In this document: in pieces, positions 42,051-50,504 of the stretch
How positions within the stretch are numbered: the first letter of the stretch is position 1
How the letters are laid out: the number at the start of each line of letters is the position of its first letter
Source: an uncultured Bacilli bacterium
GTDB lineage: Bacteria > Bacillota_I > Bacilli_A > RF39 > UBA660
Assembly: GCA_934096105.1 (NCBI GenBank)
Contig: CAKOLH010000001.1
Coordinates: 62,001-126,000 of the forward strand
Reading direction: 5' to 3'
DNA length: 64,000 bases
Notes under the pieces: generated by a model
The model's database searches: none
Told to the model about the DNA's origin: nothing
The model's input: the letters and a program-made list of their open reading frames with translations, nothing else
Position numbers and translations under genes: made by a program

Positions 42051-44189
42051 ATGGATAAAAAAGTATTCGAGTTAGATTTTTATGGAAGAAAGATAGTAGT
42101 AGAACATGGACAAGTTGCTAAACAAGCTGATGGAGCTGTACTTGTTAGATATGGTGATACAGTAGTACTTAGTACGGCAGTTGTTAGTAAGAGTGCTAAT
42201 CTATTATCTGATTTCTTTCCACTTATGGTTTTATACCAAGAAAAATTATATTCTGTAGGTAAGATACCTGGAGGATTTATTAAGAGAGAGGGTAGACCTA
42301 CTGATGCTGCAACACTTGCTGCTAGAATGATAGATAGACCTCTTAGACCATTATTCCCAGAGGATTTTAAGAATGAGGTACAAATTGTTAATACAGTGTT
42401 ATCTGTAGATCAGGATAATTCACCTGAACTTACAGCATTACTTGGATCATCACTTTGTGTATCTATTAGTAAGATACCATTTAATGGACCAGTAGCAGCA
42501 GTTAAAGTTGGTAGAATTAATGGTGAGTTTATTATTAATCCTACTGTAGAACAAGCTGAAGAGTCTGATATTGACCTTACAGTAGCAGGTACTCGCGACG
42601 CTATTAACATGGTTGAGGCTGGTGCTAGAGAAGCTTCTGAAGATGATATGCTTGAAGCTTTAATGTTTGGACATGAAGCTATTAAGAAATTAATTGCTTT
42701 TGAAGAAGAAGTTATTAAAGAGATTGGTCTTCCTACTATGGAATATGAGAAGTTAGAAATAACTCCAGAACTTAGAAGTGAAGTTGATACTTATGTAAGA
42801 GAAAGACTTGATAAGGCACTTAGAATTAAAGATAAATTAGAGAAATATGCCGCTATTGATAGTTTACAAGAAGAAGTAGTCGAAAAGTATAAGAGTGAAA
42901 ATGAAGATACTATGAAACCTGAGGAATTAAATGAATTACTTACTAAGGTAGCTTTAATATTTCATGGTATAGAGTATGAACTATTTAGAAATATTGTTGT
43001 TAAAGAGAAGACTAGAGCAGATGGTAGAAGAATGGACGAGATTAGACCATTATCTACTGATATTGATTTACTTCCTAGAACTCATGGTAGTGCTTTATTT
43101 ACTAGAGGACAAACACAAAGTTTGGCAACAGTTACTCTTGGTGCTTTGGGAGAACATCAAATACTTGATGGACTTGGAATTGAAGATGCTAAGAGATTTA
43201 TGTTACATTATAATTTCCCACCATTCTCAGTAGGAGAAACTGGTAGATATGGGGCTCCTGGTAGAAGAGAGATTGGTCATGGTGCATTAGGAGAGAGAGC
43301 ACTTTCTTATGTTATTCCTAGCGAAGAAGAATTCCCTTATACTATAAGAGTTGTTAGTGAAATACTTGAAAGTAATGGTTCTAGTAGTCAGGCTACTATT
43401 TGTGCTGGTACTATGGCTCTTATGGCTGCTGGTGTTCCTATTAAGAAACCAGTAGCGGGTATTGCTATGGGACTTATTACTCATGAAGATGATTATACTA
43501 TTCTTACTGATATTCAAGGTATGGAAGATCATCTTGGAGATATGGACTTTAAAGTAGCTGGAACTCGTGATGGTATTACAGCACTTCAAATGGATATTAA
43601 GATTGATGGTATTAATAGAGAAATATTAAAAGAAGCTTTAGCTCAAGCTAAGAAAGCTAGATTTGAAATATTAGATGTTATTGAAAAACAAATAGCTAAA
43701 CCAAGAGAAGATGTATCTAAGTATGCTCCTAAGACTGAGGTATTTATGATTAATCCAGATAAGATTAAAGATGTTATTGGTCGTGGTGGAGAGATGATTA
43801 CTAAGATTATCTTAGAATGTAGTAATGTTAATACTGTTAATGATATTAATGCTGTTAAAGTAGATCTTGAAGATGATGGTAGAGTTATTATTTACCATAC
43901 TGATAGGGATATTATTAATAAGACTGCTGAAAGAATTAAGAATATTGCTAGAGAAGTAGAAATTGGTAAGACTTATACTTGTAAGGTAGTTAATGTAGAA
44001 GACTTTGGTATCTTTGTTGAATTATGGCCTGGATGTGAAGGATTAATTCATGTATCTCAGCTTGATACTAAGAGAGTAGATAAACCTAGTGATTTATTTA
44101 AAGTAGGAGATGAAGTTATTGCTATAGCTACTGGATATGATAAGAAAGGTAAACTTAACTTATCTAGAAAAGATTTATTAAAGAAATAG
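42051..44189 (+). CDS. pnp: Polyribonucleotide nucleotidyltransferase (PNPase)
   Basis: PNPase is a phosphorolytic 3'-5' exoribonuclease of mRNA decay. The 712-residue protein has both RNase PH-like domains, the second with GRYGAPGRREIGHGALGERAL and the FKVAGTRDGITALQMDIK catalytic region, then KH (DVIGRGGEMITKI) and S1 (GIFVELWPGCEGLIHVSQL) domains at the C-terminus. ATG 42051 follows TTGGAGGT (42036-42043); the upstream frame start lies in this site. A terminator overlaps its stop. Confidence 0.98.
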   Translation: MDKKVFELDFYGRKIVVEHGQVAKQADGAVLVRYGDTVVLSTAVVSKSANLLSDFFPLMVLYQEKLYSVGKIPGGFIKREGRPTDAATLAARMIDRPLRPLFPEDFKNEVQIVNTVLSVDQDNSPELTALLGSSLCVSISKIPFNGPVAAVKVGRINGEFIINPTVEQAEESDIDLTVAGTRDAINMVEAGAREASEDDMLEALMFGHEAIKKLIAFEEEVIKEIGLPTMEYEKLEITPELRSEVDTYVRERLDKALRIKDKLEKYAAIDSLQEEVVEKYKSENEDTMKPEELNELLTKVALIFHGIEYELFRNIVVKEKTRADGRRMDEIRPLSTDIDLLPRTHGSALFTRGQTQSLATVTLGALGEHQILDGLGIEDAKRFMLHYNFPPFSVGETGRYGAPGRREIGHGALGERALSYVIPSEEEFPYTIRVVSEILESNGSSSQATICAGTMALMAAGVPIKKPVAGIAMGLITHEDDYTILTDIQGMEDHLGDMDFKVAGTRDGITALQMDIKIDGINREILKEALAQAKKARFEILDVIEKQIAKPREDVSKYAPKTEVFMINPDKIKDVIGRGGEMITKIILECSNVNTVNDINAVKVDLEDDGRVIIYHTDRDIINKTAERIKNIAREVEIGKTYTCKVVNVEDFGIFVELWPGCEGLIHVSQLDTKRVDKPSDLFKVGDEVIAIATGYDKKGKLNLSRKDLLKK

Positions 44190-44211
44190 TTTTGTTCTAT
44201 TTCTTTTTAAT
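44180..44211 (+). terminator. Terminator of pnp
   Basis: AAAGAAATAG (44180-44189), containing the stop codon, pairs perfectly with CTATTTCTTT (44197-44206), followed by TT. Confidence 0.8.
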
Positions 44212-44225
44212 ATGTATATTCCTCC

Positions 44226-44305
44226 TGTATATAATAAGTATGTAAATACACTGTTATTAGACCTAAAGGCTAATAACAGCACTTTAATACTTTAGGATTA
44301 AAGTG
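44226..44305 (+). repeat. Two-hairpin dispersed repeat, copy G
   Basis: A leader-like TGTATATAATAAGTATGTAA comes first. Stem 1 is CTGTTATTAG/CTAATAACAG (44251-44260/44270-44279, perfect, 9-base loop ACCTAAAGG). Stem 2 is CACTTTAAT/ATTAAAGTG (44280-44288/44297-44305, perfect, loop ACTTTAGG). It lies between pnp and the Flp-like pilin gene. Confidence 0.85.
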
Positions 44306-44334
44306 TAAATGAAATAAAAAAATAATAAAAGATA

Positions 44335-44363
44335 TTGCTTTATTACTTAAAATATAGTACAAT
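44335..44363 (+). promoter_or_regulatory. Promoter of the Flp-like pilin gene
   Basis: TTGCTT (44335-44340), 17 bp, TACAAT (44358-44363), 35 bases before the start codon. Confidence 0.65.
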
Positions 44364-44398
44364 TAAAATGTAAATAAAGAGTAGGCGGAGGATATAGA

Positions 44399-44617
44399 AT
44401 GATGAAATTAAACAGAAAAGGTCAAACTTTAGTTGAATATGTACTTATAATAGTTTTAATTACTGTTGTTGCAATAGGAGCAGTTAAAATATTTGGAGGA
44501 TATCTTCAAGATGCAATAACTAAAGTTGGATGTAATATATCCGGTAAAGAATATGTTGAAGGTGAAAAAGTAGGTGGTGCCTACTGTGCTGGAGACGAAA
44601 ATAAATTATTTGAATAA
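44399..44617 (+). CDS. Flp/Fap-type pilin-like small protein
   Basis: A 72-residue protein with a pilin-type N-terminus: NRKG^QTLVEYVLIIVLITVVA, where the G^-x4-E-Y pattern marks Flp (Tad) pilins. The remaining 35 residues are soluble with two Cys that could form a loop. GGCGGAGG precedes tandem ATGs (44399, 44402). It has its own promoter and terminator. No tad genes are near; the pilB-like ATPase at 8.4 kb is the only assembly gene in the window. Confidence 0.75.
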   Translation: MMKLNRKGQTLVEYVLIIVLITVVAIGAVKIFGGYLQDAITKVGCNISGKEYVEGEKVGGAYCAGDENKLFE

Positions 44618-44619
44618 TA

Positions 44620-44656
44620 GAATATAAATCGACATAGTATTTATGTTCTTTTTTTT
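44620..44656 (+). terminator. Terminator of the Flp-like pilin gene
   Basis: GAATATAAAT (44620-44629) pairs with ATTTATGTTC (44639-44648), one G-T, followed by T8. Confidence 0.85.
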
Positions 44657-44667
44657 ATAATTAATAT

Positions 44668-45408
44668 ATGAAAATGTATATTGATTTATTTTTTATATTT
44701 AATGTTATTATGGACTATATTATTATTATGTCTACGAGTATTTTACTTAAAAGAAGAACTAGCTATATTAGAATGATATTATCTTCTCTAATAGGAGGTA
44801 TATCTTCACTAGTACTATTTACTTCTCTTAATAAGATAGTTATAGAAATAATTAGTATTGTTATTATGGTACTTATTTCGTTTGGATATAAAGGTATTAG
44901 ATATTTAATTAATAATATTTTATATATGTATATTCTTAGTACATTACTTGGAGGTATTATATACTTATTTAATATTAAAGTATCTAATAGTATGTTTCTT
45001 ACTTATTTAATAATTATAGTTATTAGTATAGAGATTATGATTTTATATATAAAAGAAAATAAGAAAATGAGAAGTATTTATAATAATTATTATAAAGTAG
45101 ACATATATTTTAAAGATAGAGAAAAATTATCTTTAATAGGATTTATTGATACTGGTAATAATTTATATGATCCATATAAAAAAAGACCTGTTATTATTGT
45201 TCCTGATAAATATATTAAAGAAGATAAATATATTTTAGTTCCATATCATACAATAAATGGTAATGGTCTACTTAAATGTATTAAACCAGATATTATTTTT
45301 ATTGATGGTATAGGATATAAAGGTAATGTTTTAGTGGGCTTTTCAGATAGTTTTAATTTTGGTGATGGAGTAGATGTAATACTACATAAAGATATAATGA
45401 AAGGATGA
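44668..45408 (+). CDS. spoIIGA: Sporulation sigma-E factor-processing peptidase SpoIIGA
   Basis: SpoIIGA is the mother-cell membrane aspartic protease that activates pro-sigma-E at the asymmetric septum. The 246-residue protein has five hydrophobic helices in its N-terminal 125 residues. A cytoplasmic protease domain with the catalytic triplet in GFIDTGNNLYDP (Asp near residue 161) and RPVIIVPDKYI follows. The gene is immediately followed, four bases later, by its substrate gene sigE. Typical length is somewhat longer (about 300), so it is a compact version. Confidence 0.93.
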   Translation: MKMYIDLFFIFNVIMDYIIIMSTSILLKRRTSYIRMILSSLIGGISSLVLFTSLNKIVIEIISIVIMVLISFGYKGIRYLINNILYMYILSTLLGGIIYLFNIKVSNSMFLTYLIIIVISIEIMILYIKENKKMRSIYNNYYKVDIYFKDREKLSLIGFIDTGNNLYDPYKKRPVIIVPDKYIKEDKYILVPYHTINGNGLLKCIKPDIIFIDGIGYKGNVLVGFSDSFNFGDGVDVILHKDIMKG

Positions 45409-45412
45409 TAAT

Positions 45413-46093
45413 ATGTTAAAATTACTTAAAAGAATTATTGCTAGACTTAATTATTTGTTTTTTGTAGGTAGTACTGATATATTACCAGAACCCTTAAGTA
45501 AAGAAGAAGAAGAAAAGTATGTTAATATGTTTTTAAATGGTGATATGACCGCAAGAGATAAACTTATAGAACATAATCTTAGATTAGTAGTATTCTTGGC
45601 TAAGAAGTATGAAAATACGAAGATTGATTTAGAAGACTTAGTATCTATTGGTACTATAGGTCTTATTAAAGGAGTTAATACTTATCAAAATGATAAGAAT
45701 ATTAAACTAGCTACTTATGCTTCAAGATGTATTGATAATGAAATACTTATGTATCTTAGAAAGACGAAGAAAAAGAGAACTGAAGTCTCTTTTGAGGATT
45801 CTTTATCTTTTGATTCTGAAGGTAATGAACTTCATTTAGAAGATGTTCTTGGTACTGATGATAATATTGTTACTAAGCCTATTGAAGATGAACTTGATAA
45901 GAAACTTATGTACAAAGAAGTATCTAAATTAGGTAAGAGAGATAAAGAAATTATTGAACTTAGATATGGTCTTAATGGTAAGAAAGAAATGACTCAAAAG
46001 GAAGTAGCTAATATGCTTGGTATATCACAGTCTTACATTTCAAGAATAGAAAAGAAAGTTATTAAGAAATTATCTAGTATTATTAAATTATAA
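45413..46093 (+). CDS. sigE: RNA polymerase sporulation sigma-E precursor
   Basis: Sigma-E drives early mother-cell gene expression. The 226-residue protein begins with a pro-sequence-like stretch (RIIARLNYLFFVGSTDILPEPLS) that SpoIIGA would remove, then region 2 (NLRLVVFLAKKYENTKIDLEDLVSIGTIGLI) and region 4 with the helix-turn-helix (TQKEVANMLGISQSYISRIEKKV). Gene order spoIIGA-sigE is the classic one. sigG, which normally follows, is absent; a minus-strand mgtC lies there instead. Confidence 0.94.
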   Translation: MLKLLKRIIARLNYLFFVGSTDILPEPLSKEEEEKYVNMFLNGDMTARDKLIEHNLRLVVFLAKKYENTKIDLEDLVSIGTIGLIKGVNTYQNDKNIKLATYASRCIDNEILMYLRKTKKKRTEVSFEDSLSFDSEGNELHLEDVLGTDDNIVTKPIEDELDKKLMYKEVSKLGKRDKEIIELRYGLNGKKEMTQKEVANMLGISQSYISRIEKKVIKKLSSIIKL

Positions 46094-46117
46094 AAAAGAG
46101 CCAAGGCTCTTTTTATA
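46093..46117. terminator. Bidirectional terminator between sigE and mgtC
   Basis: AAAAGAGCC and GGCTCTTTT form a nearly symmetric stem at 46094-46113 with A and T runs at either side; the convergent mgtC gene ends within it. Confidence 0.8.
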
Positions 46118-46820
46118 ATTCTTCATCTTCATATATAGATTTTTTACTTTCTTTATTTAAACTAATTGATAATACTTCTTTCTTACTAGATAATTCATTC
46201 ATTAGATTTTTAGTTAGTTTATCATTTAAAGCATTATCTAGTATATAGATACTTAGTTTTTTATCATTATTATCAAGAGTAGTTATTTCAGTACTATCTA
46301 TTCTTCCTTCATTATCTTTAATTACTTTCTTAGTTAATTCTTGTAATTTATCTAAGTCTTTTTTATTACAAGTAATACTAAAATGGTATACATTATAAGT
46401 TCCTTTACCACTTAAGAGATTAATTCTACGATTAAGACTTCTTAAGACAATATTAGTAAAGAGAATGAATAGTGTGCCAGTAGCGGCTTCAAAAAGAAGA
46501 TTCGCTGCACAAAGAATACCAATAGCTGCACTACACCAAAGAGTAGCCGCAGTAGTTAGTCCTTTAACATTCTTAGAGTCTTTTATAATTACTCCTGCTC
46601 CTAGAAAACCAATACCAGCGACTACTTGAGCCGCTATTCTAGTAGTATCACTCTTAGGAAACTCAAAAGAGAAGTTTACAAATAAGAAAGAACCTAAACT
46701 AACTAATATAACAGTTCTAAGTCCAGCCTTTCTTCCTCTAAACTGTCTTTCGACACCAATACAAGCACTAAGTAAAAAGCAAACTAATATTTTTAGTAAA
46801 AATTCAATATGATAATCCAT
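46113..46820 (-). CDS. MgtC/SapB-family membrane protein
   Basis: A 235-residue protein. The N-terminal about 125 residues hold four or five helices with family motifs SACIGVERQFRGRKAGLRT and AAQVVAGIGFLGAGVIIKD. A cytoplasmic ACT-like C-terminal domain follows. MgtC proteins modulate Mg2+/phosphate/ATP homeostasis in other bacteria; the role here is not known. It is monocistronic, convergent with sigE. Confidence 0.92.
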   Translation of the reverse strand: MDYHIEFLLKILVCFLLSACIGVERQFRGRKAGLRTVILVSLGSFLFVNFSFEFPKSDTTRIAAQVVAGIGFLGAGVIIKDSKNVKGLTTAATLWCSAAIGILCAANLLFEAATGTLFILFTNIVLRSLNRRINLLSGKGTYNVYHFSITCNKKDLDKLQELTKKVIKDNEGRIDSTEITTLDNNDKKLSIYILDNALNDKLTKNLMNELSSKKEVLSISLNKESKKSIYEDEEL

Positions 46821-46888
46821 TTTTATTCTCCTATCAATAGTATTATAGCATGGATATTTTAAGATGTAAATTAATGAGATAAAAATTC

Positions 46889-46917
46889 TTGATAAATATT
46901 TAGCAATATAGTATAAT
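46889..46917 (+). promoter_or_regulatory. Promoter of the 46.9-50.3 kb operon
   Basis: TTGATA (46889-46894), 17 bp, TATAAT (46912-46917), 30 bases before the first start codon. Confidence 0.75.
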
Positions 46918-46947
46918 AATATTGTATTAGATAAGAAGGAGATATGT

Positions 46948-47421
46948 ATGAAAGAGTTTTTTAAGAAGATTAAAAATTGGGCTAATAAAAATAAAGGATT
47001 GGCTATTATTATTGCTTTAACAATAGTATTATTATTAATATTATTAATTATATTTTTACAAATGTTAATTGGAGGTTCTTCTGATAAGTATGGTAATAGA
47101 TTAGATGGTATAGATAAAGTTAAGATTAGTAATGAAACGTTTGAAGGTGTTAAAAAAGAAGTTACCGATACAGAACTTACTGAAGATGTAAGTACTAGAG
47201 TACAAGGTAAAATAGTTTATACCACGATTACTTTAAAGAGTGATACTTCAAAAGATAAGGCTAAAGAGATAGCTAGTGCTACTCTTGATAACTATAGTGA
47301 AGATGAACTTAAGTTTTATGATTTTTCATTTTTCTTAAAATGGAAAGGTGAAGAAGGGGATACTGTTGTTACTGGTAATAAACATCATAGTTTAGATAGT
47401 ATTACTTGGACAAATAATTAG
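46948..47421 (+). CDS. Single-pass membrane protein, unknown function
   Basis: A 157-residue protein: basic N-terminus, one long membrane helix (about residues 18-40, Leu/Ile-rich), then a soluble extracytoplasmic domain with mixed strands ending in SLDSITWTNN. No family recognised. AAGGAG precedes the start. It is 10 bases upstream of the degenerate GGDEF receptor gene and probably co-transcribed with it. Confidence 0.6.
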   Translation: MKEFFKKIKNWANKNKGLAIIIALTIVLLLILLIIFLQMLIGGSSDKYGNRLDGIDKVKISNETFEGVKKEVTDTELTEDVSTRVQGKIVYTTITLKSDTSKDKAKEIASATLDNYSEDELKFYDFSFFLKWKGEEGDTVVTGNKHHSLDSITWTNN

Positions 47422-47431
47422 GAGATAGATT

Positions 47432-49459
47432 ATGAAGAAGAGAAATAATAAGACAATAATTTTAATTGTTATTGGAATATTTTTTATAGTATTATTTGGT
47501 ATATTTATACTTAACTATAGTAAAGATGATGCTAGTTTTTCTATATTAGAAAAGAAATGGATAAGTGACAATACTAGTAATATTATTGATGTTAGTGTAT
47601 ATAATGATGTTCCTGTCTATGGTAATAAAGGTAAGGGAGTTATATTTGATTTACTAAATGATTTTACTGATAAATATAAAATTAATTTTAATAAAGTTTC
47701 TTATCTTAGTAGTTCTAGTTCTAATTTAAAAACTACAGCATTTAGAATATTAAATAGTAATACAGAACTTACTGATAATGATATTTTACTTTATGAAGAT
47801 AGTTATGTTTTAGTTACTAATAGAGATGATGCTTATATTGATAGAATAACTGATATTGATGGTATTGAAATTGCCGTATTATCTTCAGATATTAGTTTTG
47901 TATCTAGTTACTTAAGTGACGCTAAAAAGGTTAGTTATGTATCTAAAGATAGTTTAGAGGAAATAGAAACTTCAATTAAGAATAAAGAAGTAGAATATGC
48001 AATGATACCTTATAATATGAACTTAGATTTTATATTAGAAAATGATTTAAATATTGTATATCATTTAAATGATATTGCTAAGAAGTATGTACTTACTATT
48101 GAAAATAAAACTTTCTTAAATATTATGAAGAAATTTTATAAAGAGTTTGGTACTAATATGCAGACTAATTCTTATAAAGAACACTTTTTAGATGAGTATT
48201 TCTTAGATAAAAATATTAGTGAAGCAGATAGAATGGGGTATAATGCTAGTTCTTATACTGTGGGTTATATTACTTATATGCCATACACTGATACTGAAGA
48301 GAAAGAACTAGTAGGTACTTTGTCTAATTATTTAAGTGGATTTGAAGATATATATGCAGTGGACTTTAAACTTAAGGCTTATGATAGTATTGAACTATTA
48401 AAGAAAGATTTATCTAATGGTACTATAGATGTTGCTTTTGCTAACTTTAATACTAATGGTATGAATATTGATACTTTATATACTCCTTCATTATTTAAAG
48501 AAGAATATGTTGTTTTATCTAAAGATAAATTTGTAGTTAATTCTATTAAGAGTCTTAGAAATAAAGAAGTATCTATATTAAAAGATAGTTATATTAATGA
48601 TTTGGTTACTGCGAGTGGTATTAAATATAGAGCTTATAATAATACTGATGATTTAATTAGAAATGTTAGTAGTGATACAGTATTAGTAATTGATAAAGAT
48701 ACTTATGAATATTATAGGGCTAGAAAACTTAATGATTTTAATGAATTATATAGAGGAGTACTTCCTTATCAATATAAATTCGTAATTAGAGATGTTAATA
48801 AAAATACTTTATTTGCAGATATGTTTAGTTATTATGTATCTACGGTTAATTATGATGAAGTTAGATTTAATTATAATACTAGTACTAAGTTATATGATTA
48901 TACATTACTTATTACTTTCCTTATTACTTTATTTGTTATTCTTTTAGCTATTTTCTTAGTATTTATAATTAAGAAAAAGAAAAATAAGAATGATATTATT
49001 ATTACTAATAATGATAAGTTAAGATATATTGATGCGATGACTTCTTTGAAGAATAGAACTTATTTAAATAGTAAAATTAAAGAATGGGATGAAAATGTTA
49101 TATATCCTCAGGGATTTGTAGTAGTAGATCTTAATAATATTAAATATATTAATGATAATAAAGGTCATGAAGAAGGAGATACTGTTATTAAGAAGGCTGC
49201 AAGTATTCTTATAGTTAATCAGGAGGCTAATACGGATATTATTAGAACTGATGGTACAGAATTCTTAATATATATGGTAGGATATAGTGAGAAAGATGTT
49301 GTAGCATATACTAGAAAGATATATAAGGAACTTAAAGAATTACCTTATGGATTTGGAGCCACTATTGGATATAGTATGATAATGGATGATGTTAAGACAG
49401 TAGATGACGCTATTAATGAGGCTACAATTGATATGAGAAATAAAAAAGAAAATCATTAG
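47432..49459 (+). CDS. Solute-binding-domain receptor with degenerate GGDEF domain
   Basis: A 675-residue membrane protein. Helix 1 (residues 8-28) is followed by two periplasmic-binding-protein-like (SBP_bac_3-type) lobes, a second membrane helix near residue 495, and a C-terminal GGDEF-type domain (DAMTSLKNRTYLN; VVVDLNNIKYINDNKGHEEGD). The signature loop reads RTDGTEF in place of RxGGDEF, losing the second Gly and the Asp. Diguanylate cyclase activity is therefore doubtful. It may bind GTP or signal allosterically. No EAL or PilZ protein is in the window. It overlaps no neighbour; brkB follows 9 bases later. Confidence 0.75.
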   Translation: MKKRNNKTIILIVIGIFFIVLFGIFILNYSKDDASFSILEKKWISDNTSNIIDVSVYNDVPVYGNKGKGVIFDLLNDFTDKYKINFNKVSYLSSSSSNLKTTAFRILNSNTELTDNDILLYEDSYVLVTNRDDAYIDRITDIDGIEIAVLSSDISFVSSYLSDAKKVSYVSKDSLEEIETSIKNKEVEYAMIPYNMNLDFILENDLNIVYHLNDIAKKYVLTIENKTFLNIMKKFYKEFGTNMQTNSYKEHFLDEYFLDKNISEADRMGYNASSYTVGYITYMPYTDTEEKELVGTLSNYLSGFEDIYAVDFKLKAYDSIELLKKDLSNGTIDVAFANFNTNGMNIDTLYTPSLFKEEYVVLSKDKFVVNSIKSLRNKEVSILKDSYINDLVTASGIKYRAYNNTDDLIRNVSSDTVLVIDKDTYEYYRARKLNDFNELYRGVLPYQYKFVIRDVNKNTLFADMFSYYVSTVNYDEVRFNYNTSTKLYDYTLLITFLITLFVILLAIFLVFIIKKKKNKNDIIITNNDKLRYIDAMTSLKNRTYLNSKIKEWDENVIYPQGFVVVDLNNIKYINDNKGHEEGDTVIKKAASILIVNQEANTDIIRTDGTEFLIYMVGYSEKDVVAYTRKIYKELKELPYGFGATIGYSMIMDDVKTVDDAINEATIDMRNKKENH

Positions 49460-49468
49460 GTGATTTAA

Positions 49469-50275
49469 ATGAAAAATATTAAAAAGTATATTAAGAAGAT
49501 AATTGAAATTCTAAGTTTGAAAGAACTTAGAATTTTACCTGCTTATTTAGCCTATAGTTTTGTACTGGCTAGTATTCCTTTATTTACAATAATTGTTATT
49601 GTAGCAGGTAGATTTAATATATCTATTGATACAGTAATTAATTTAGTTAACGAGGTACTTCCTGGATATGTTAGCACCACTATTACTAATGTTATATCAG
49701 GTAAGAATTATGATTTATCTATTGGCTTTTTAAATCTTATTACTTTCTTTTTAGCGGTAAAGGGTACTTATTCAATTATTAATGCTTCGAATAGTTTATA
49801 TAAGATAGATAAGACTTCGCCAGTTAAAGATATACTTAAATCTGTATTGATACTATGTATTATTATTGGGATATTGTTATTCTTAATTATTGTACCAATA
49901 CTTGGTGATAAGATATTAGAACTATTTAGAAATTATAATTTATTTAAAGATATTATTGATAACTTAGTACTTATATATAGAGCTATTAGATGGCCTTTAA
50001 CTTTCTTAATGATATTCTTTAGTGTTAAATTAATATATGTATTAGCACCATCCGTTAAAGTAAAGGGTAGTGATACTACTATTGGGGCATTTATTACCAC
50101 TATTGGATGGATATTATTTACTTTGATATTTGGATATTATATTAAGTATTTTAGTAAGTATGATATTATATATGGAGGACTATCTAGTATAACAGTGTTA
50201 TTAATATGGATTTATGCTTTATGTTTTATATTAGTACTTGGTATTGTTATTAATACTCTTAAGTATAATAAATAA
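49469..50275 (+). CDS. YihY/BrkB-family membrane protein
   Basis: A 268-residue integral membrane protein with six helices. The family N-terminus LPAYLAYSFVLASIPLFTII and the later GAFITTIGWILFTLIFGYYI region match YihY/UPF0761. Family members are broadly distributed, poorly understood, and sometimes wrongly called ribonuclease BN. GGTGAT precedes the start, 9 bases after the GGDEF-like gene. Confidence 0.88.
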   Translation: MKNIKKYIKKIIEILSLKELRILPAYLAYSFVLASIPLFTIIVIVAGRFNISIDTVINLVNEVLPGYVSTTITNVISGKNYDLSIGFLNLITFFLAVKGTYSIINASNSLYKIDKTSPVKDILKSVLILCIIIGILLFLIIVPILGDKILELFRNYNLFKDIIDNLVLIYRAIRWPLTFLMIFFSVKLIYVLAPSVKVKGSDTTIGAFITTIGWILFTLIFGYYIKYFSKYDIIYGGLSSITVLLIWIYALCFILVLGIVINTLKYNK

Positions 50276-50294
50276 TATTTTTGTTATAATATGT

Positions 50295-50419
50295 ATGGAT
50301 ACATTAAATAGTATTACTTAGTATCCATTCACAGACTATTATTAAAATAATATAGTAATACTATTGTCTCCTTATAATGGAGTCTTATGACTTAAGTGAG
50401 TTTAAAGCTCACTTTTTAT
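50295..50419 (+). ncRNA. Structured intergenic RNA candidate ending in a terminator
   Basis: ATGGATAC/GTATCCAT (50295-50302/50321-50328) forms a perfect hairpin. Its loop TAGTATTACT (50309-50318) is perfectly complementary to AGTAATACTA (50354-50363), giving a pseudoknot or an alternative fold. A CTCC/GGAG hairpin follows, then a terminator AAGTGAG/CTCACTT (50394-50400/50408-50414) with T5. TATAAT is at 50285-50290, with a weak -35. This could be a brkB 3' element or an independent RNA. Confidence 0.4.
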
Positions 50420-50424
50420 TTTGG

Positions 50425-50454
50425 TTTACACTTAAGATAAAAAATAATTATAAT
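50425..50454 (+). promoter_or_regulatory. Promoter of the hydrolase-anchor operon
   Basis: TTTACA (50425-50430), 18 bp, TATAAT (50449-50454). A second TATAAT occurs at about 50480, closer to the gene. Confidence 0.55.
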
Positions 50455-50504
50455 ATGTAGAAAAATGTCTAAAAAAATGTTATAATGTATAAGAGGTAGA
50501 GTAT

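Noticed and set aside
44668..46093. sigG expected after sigE
   Set aside because: Only one sigma gene is present; the next gene is mgtC on the opposite strand.
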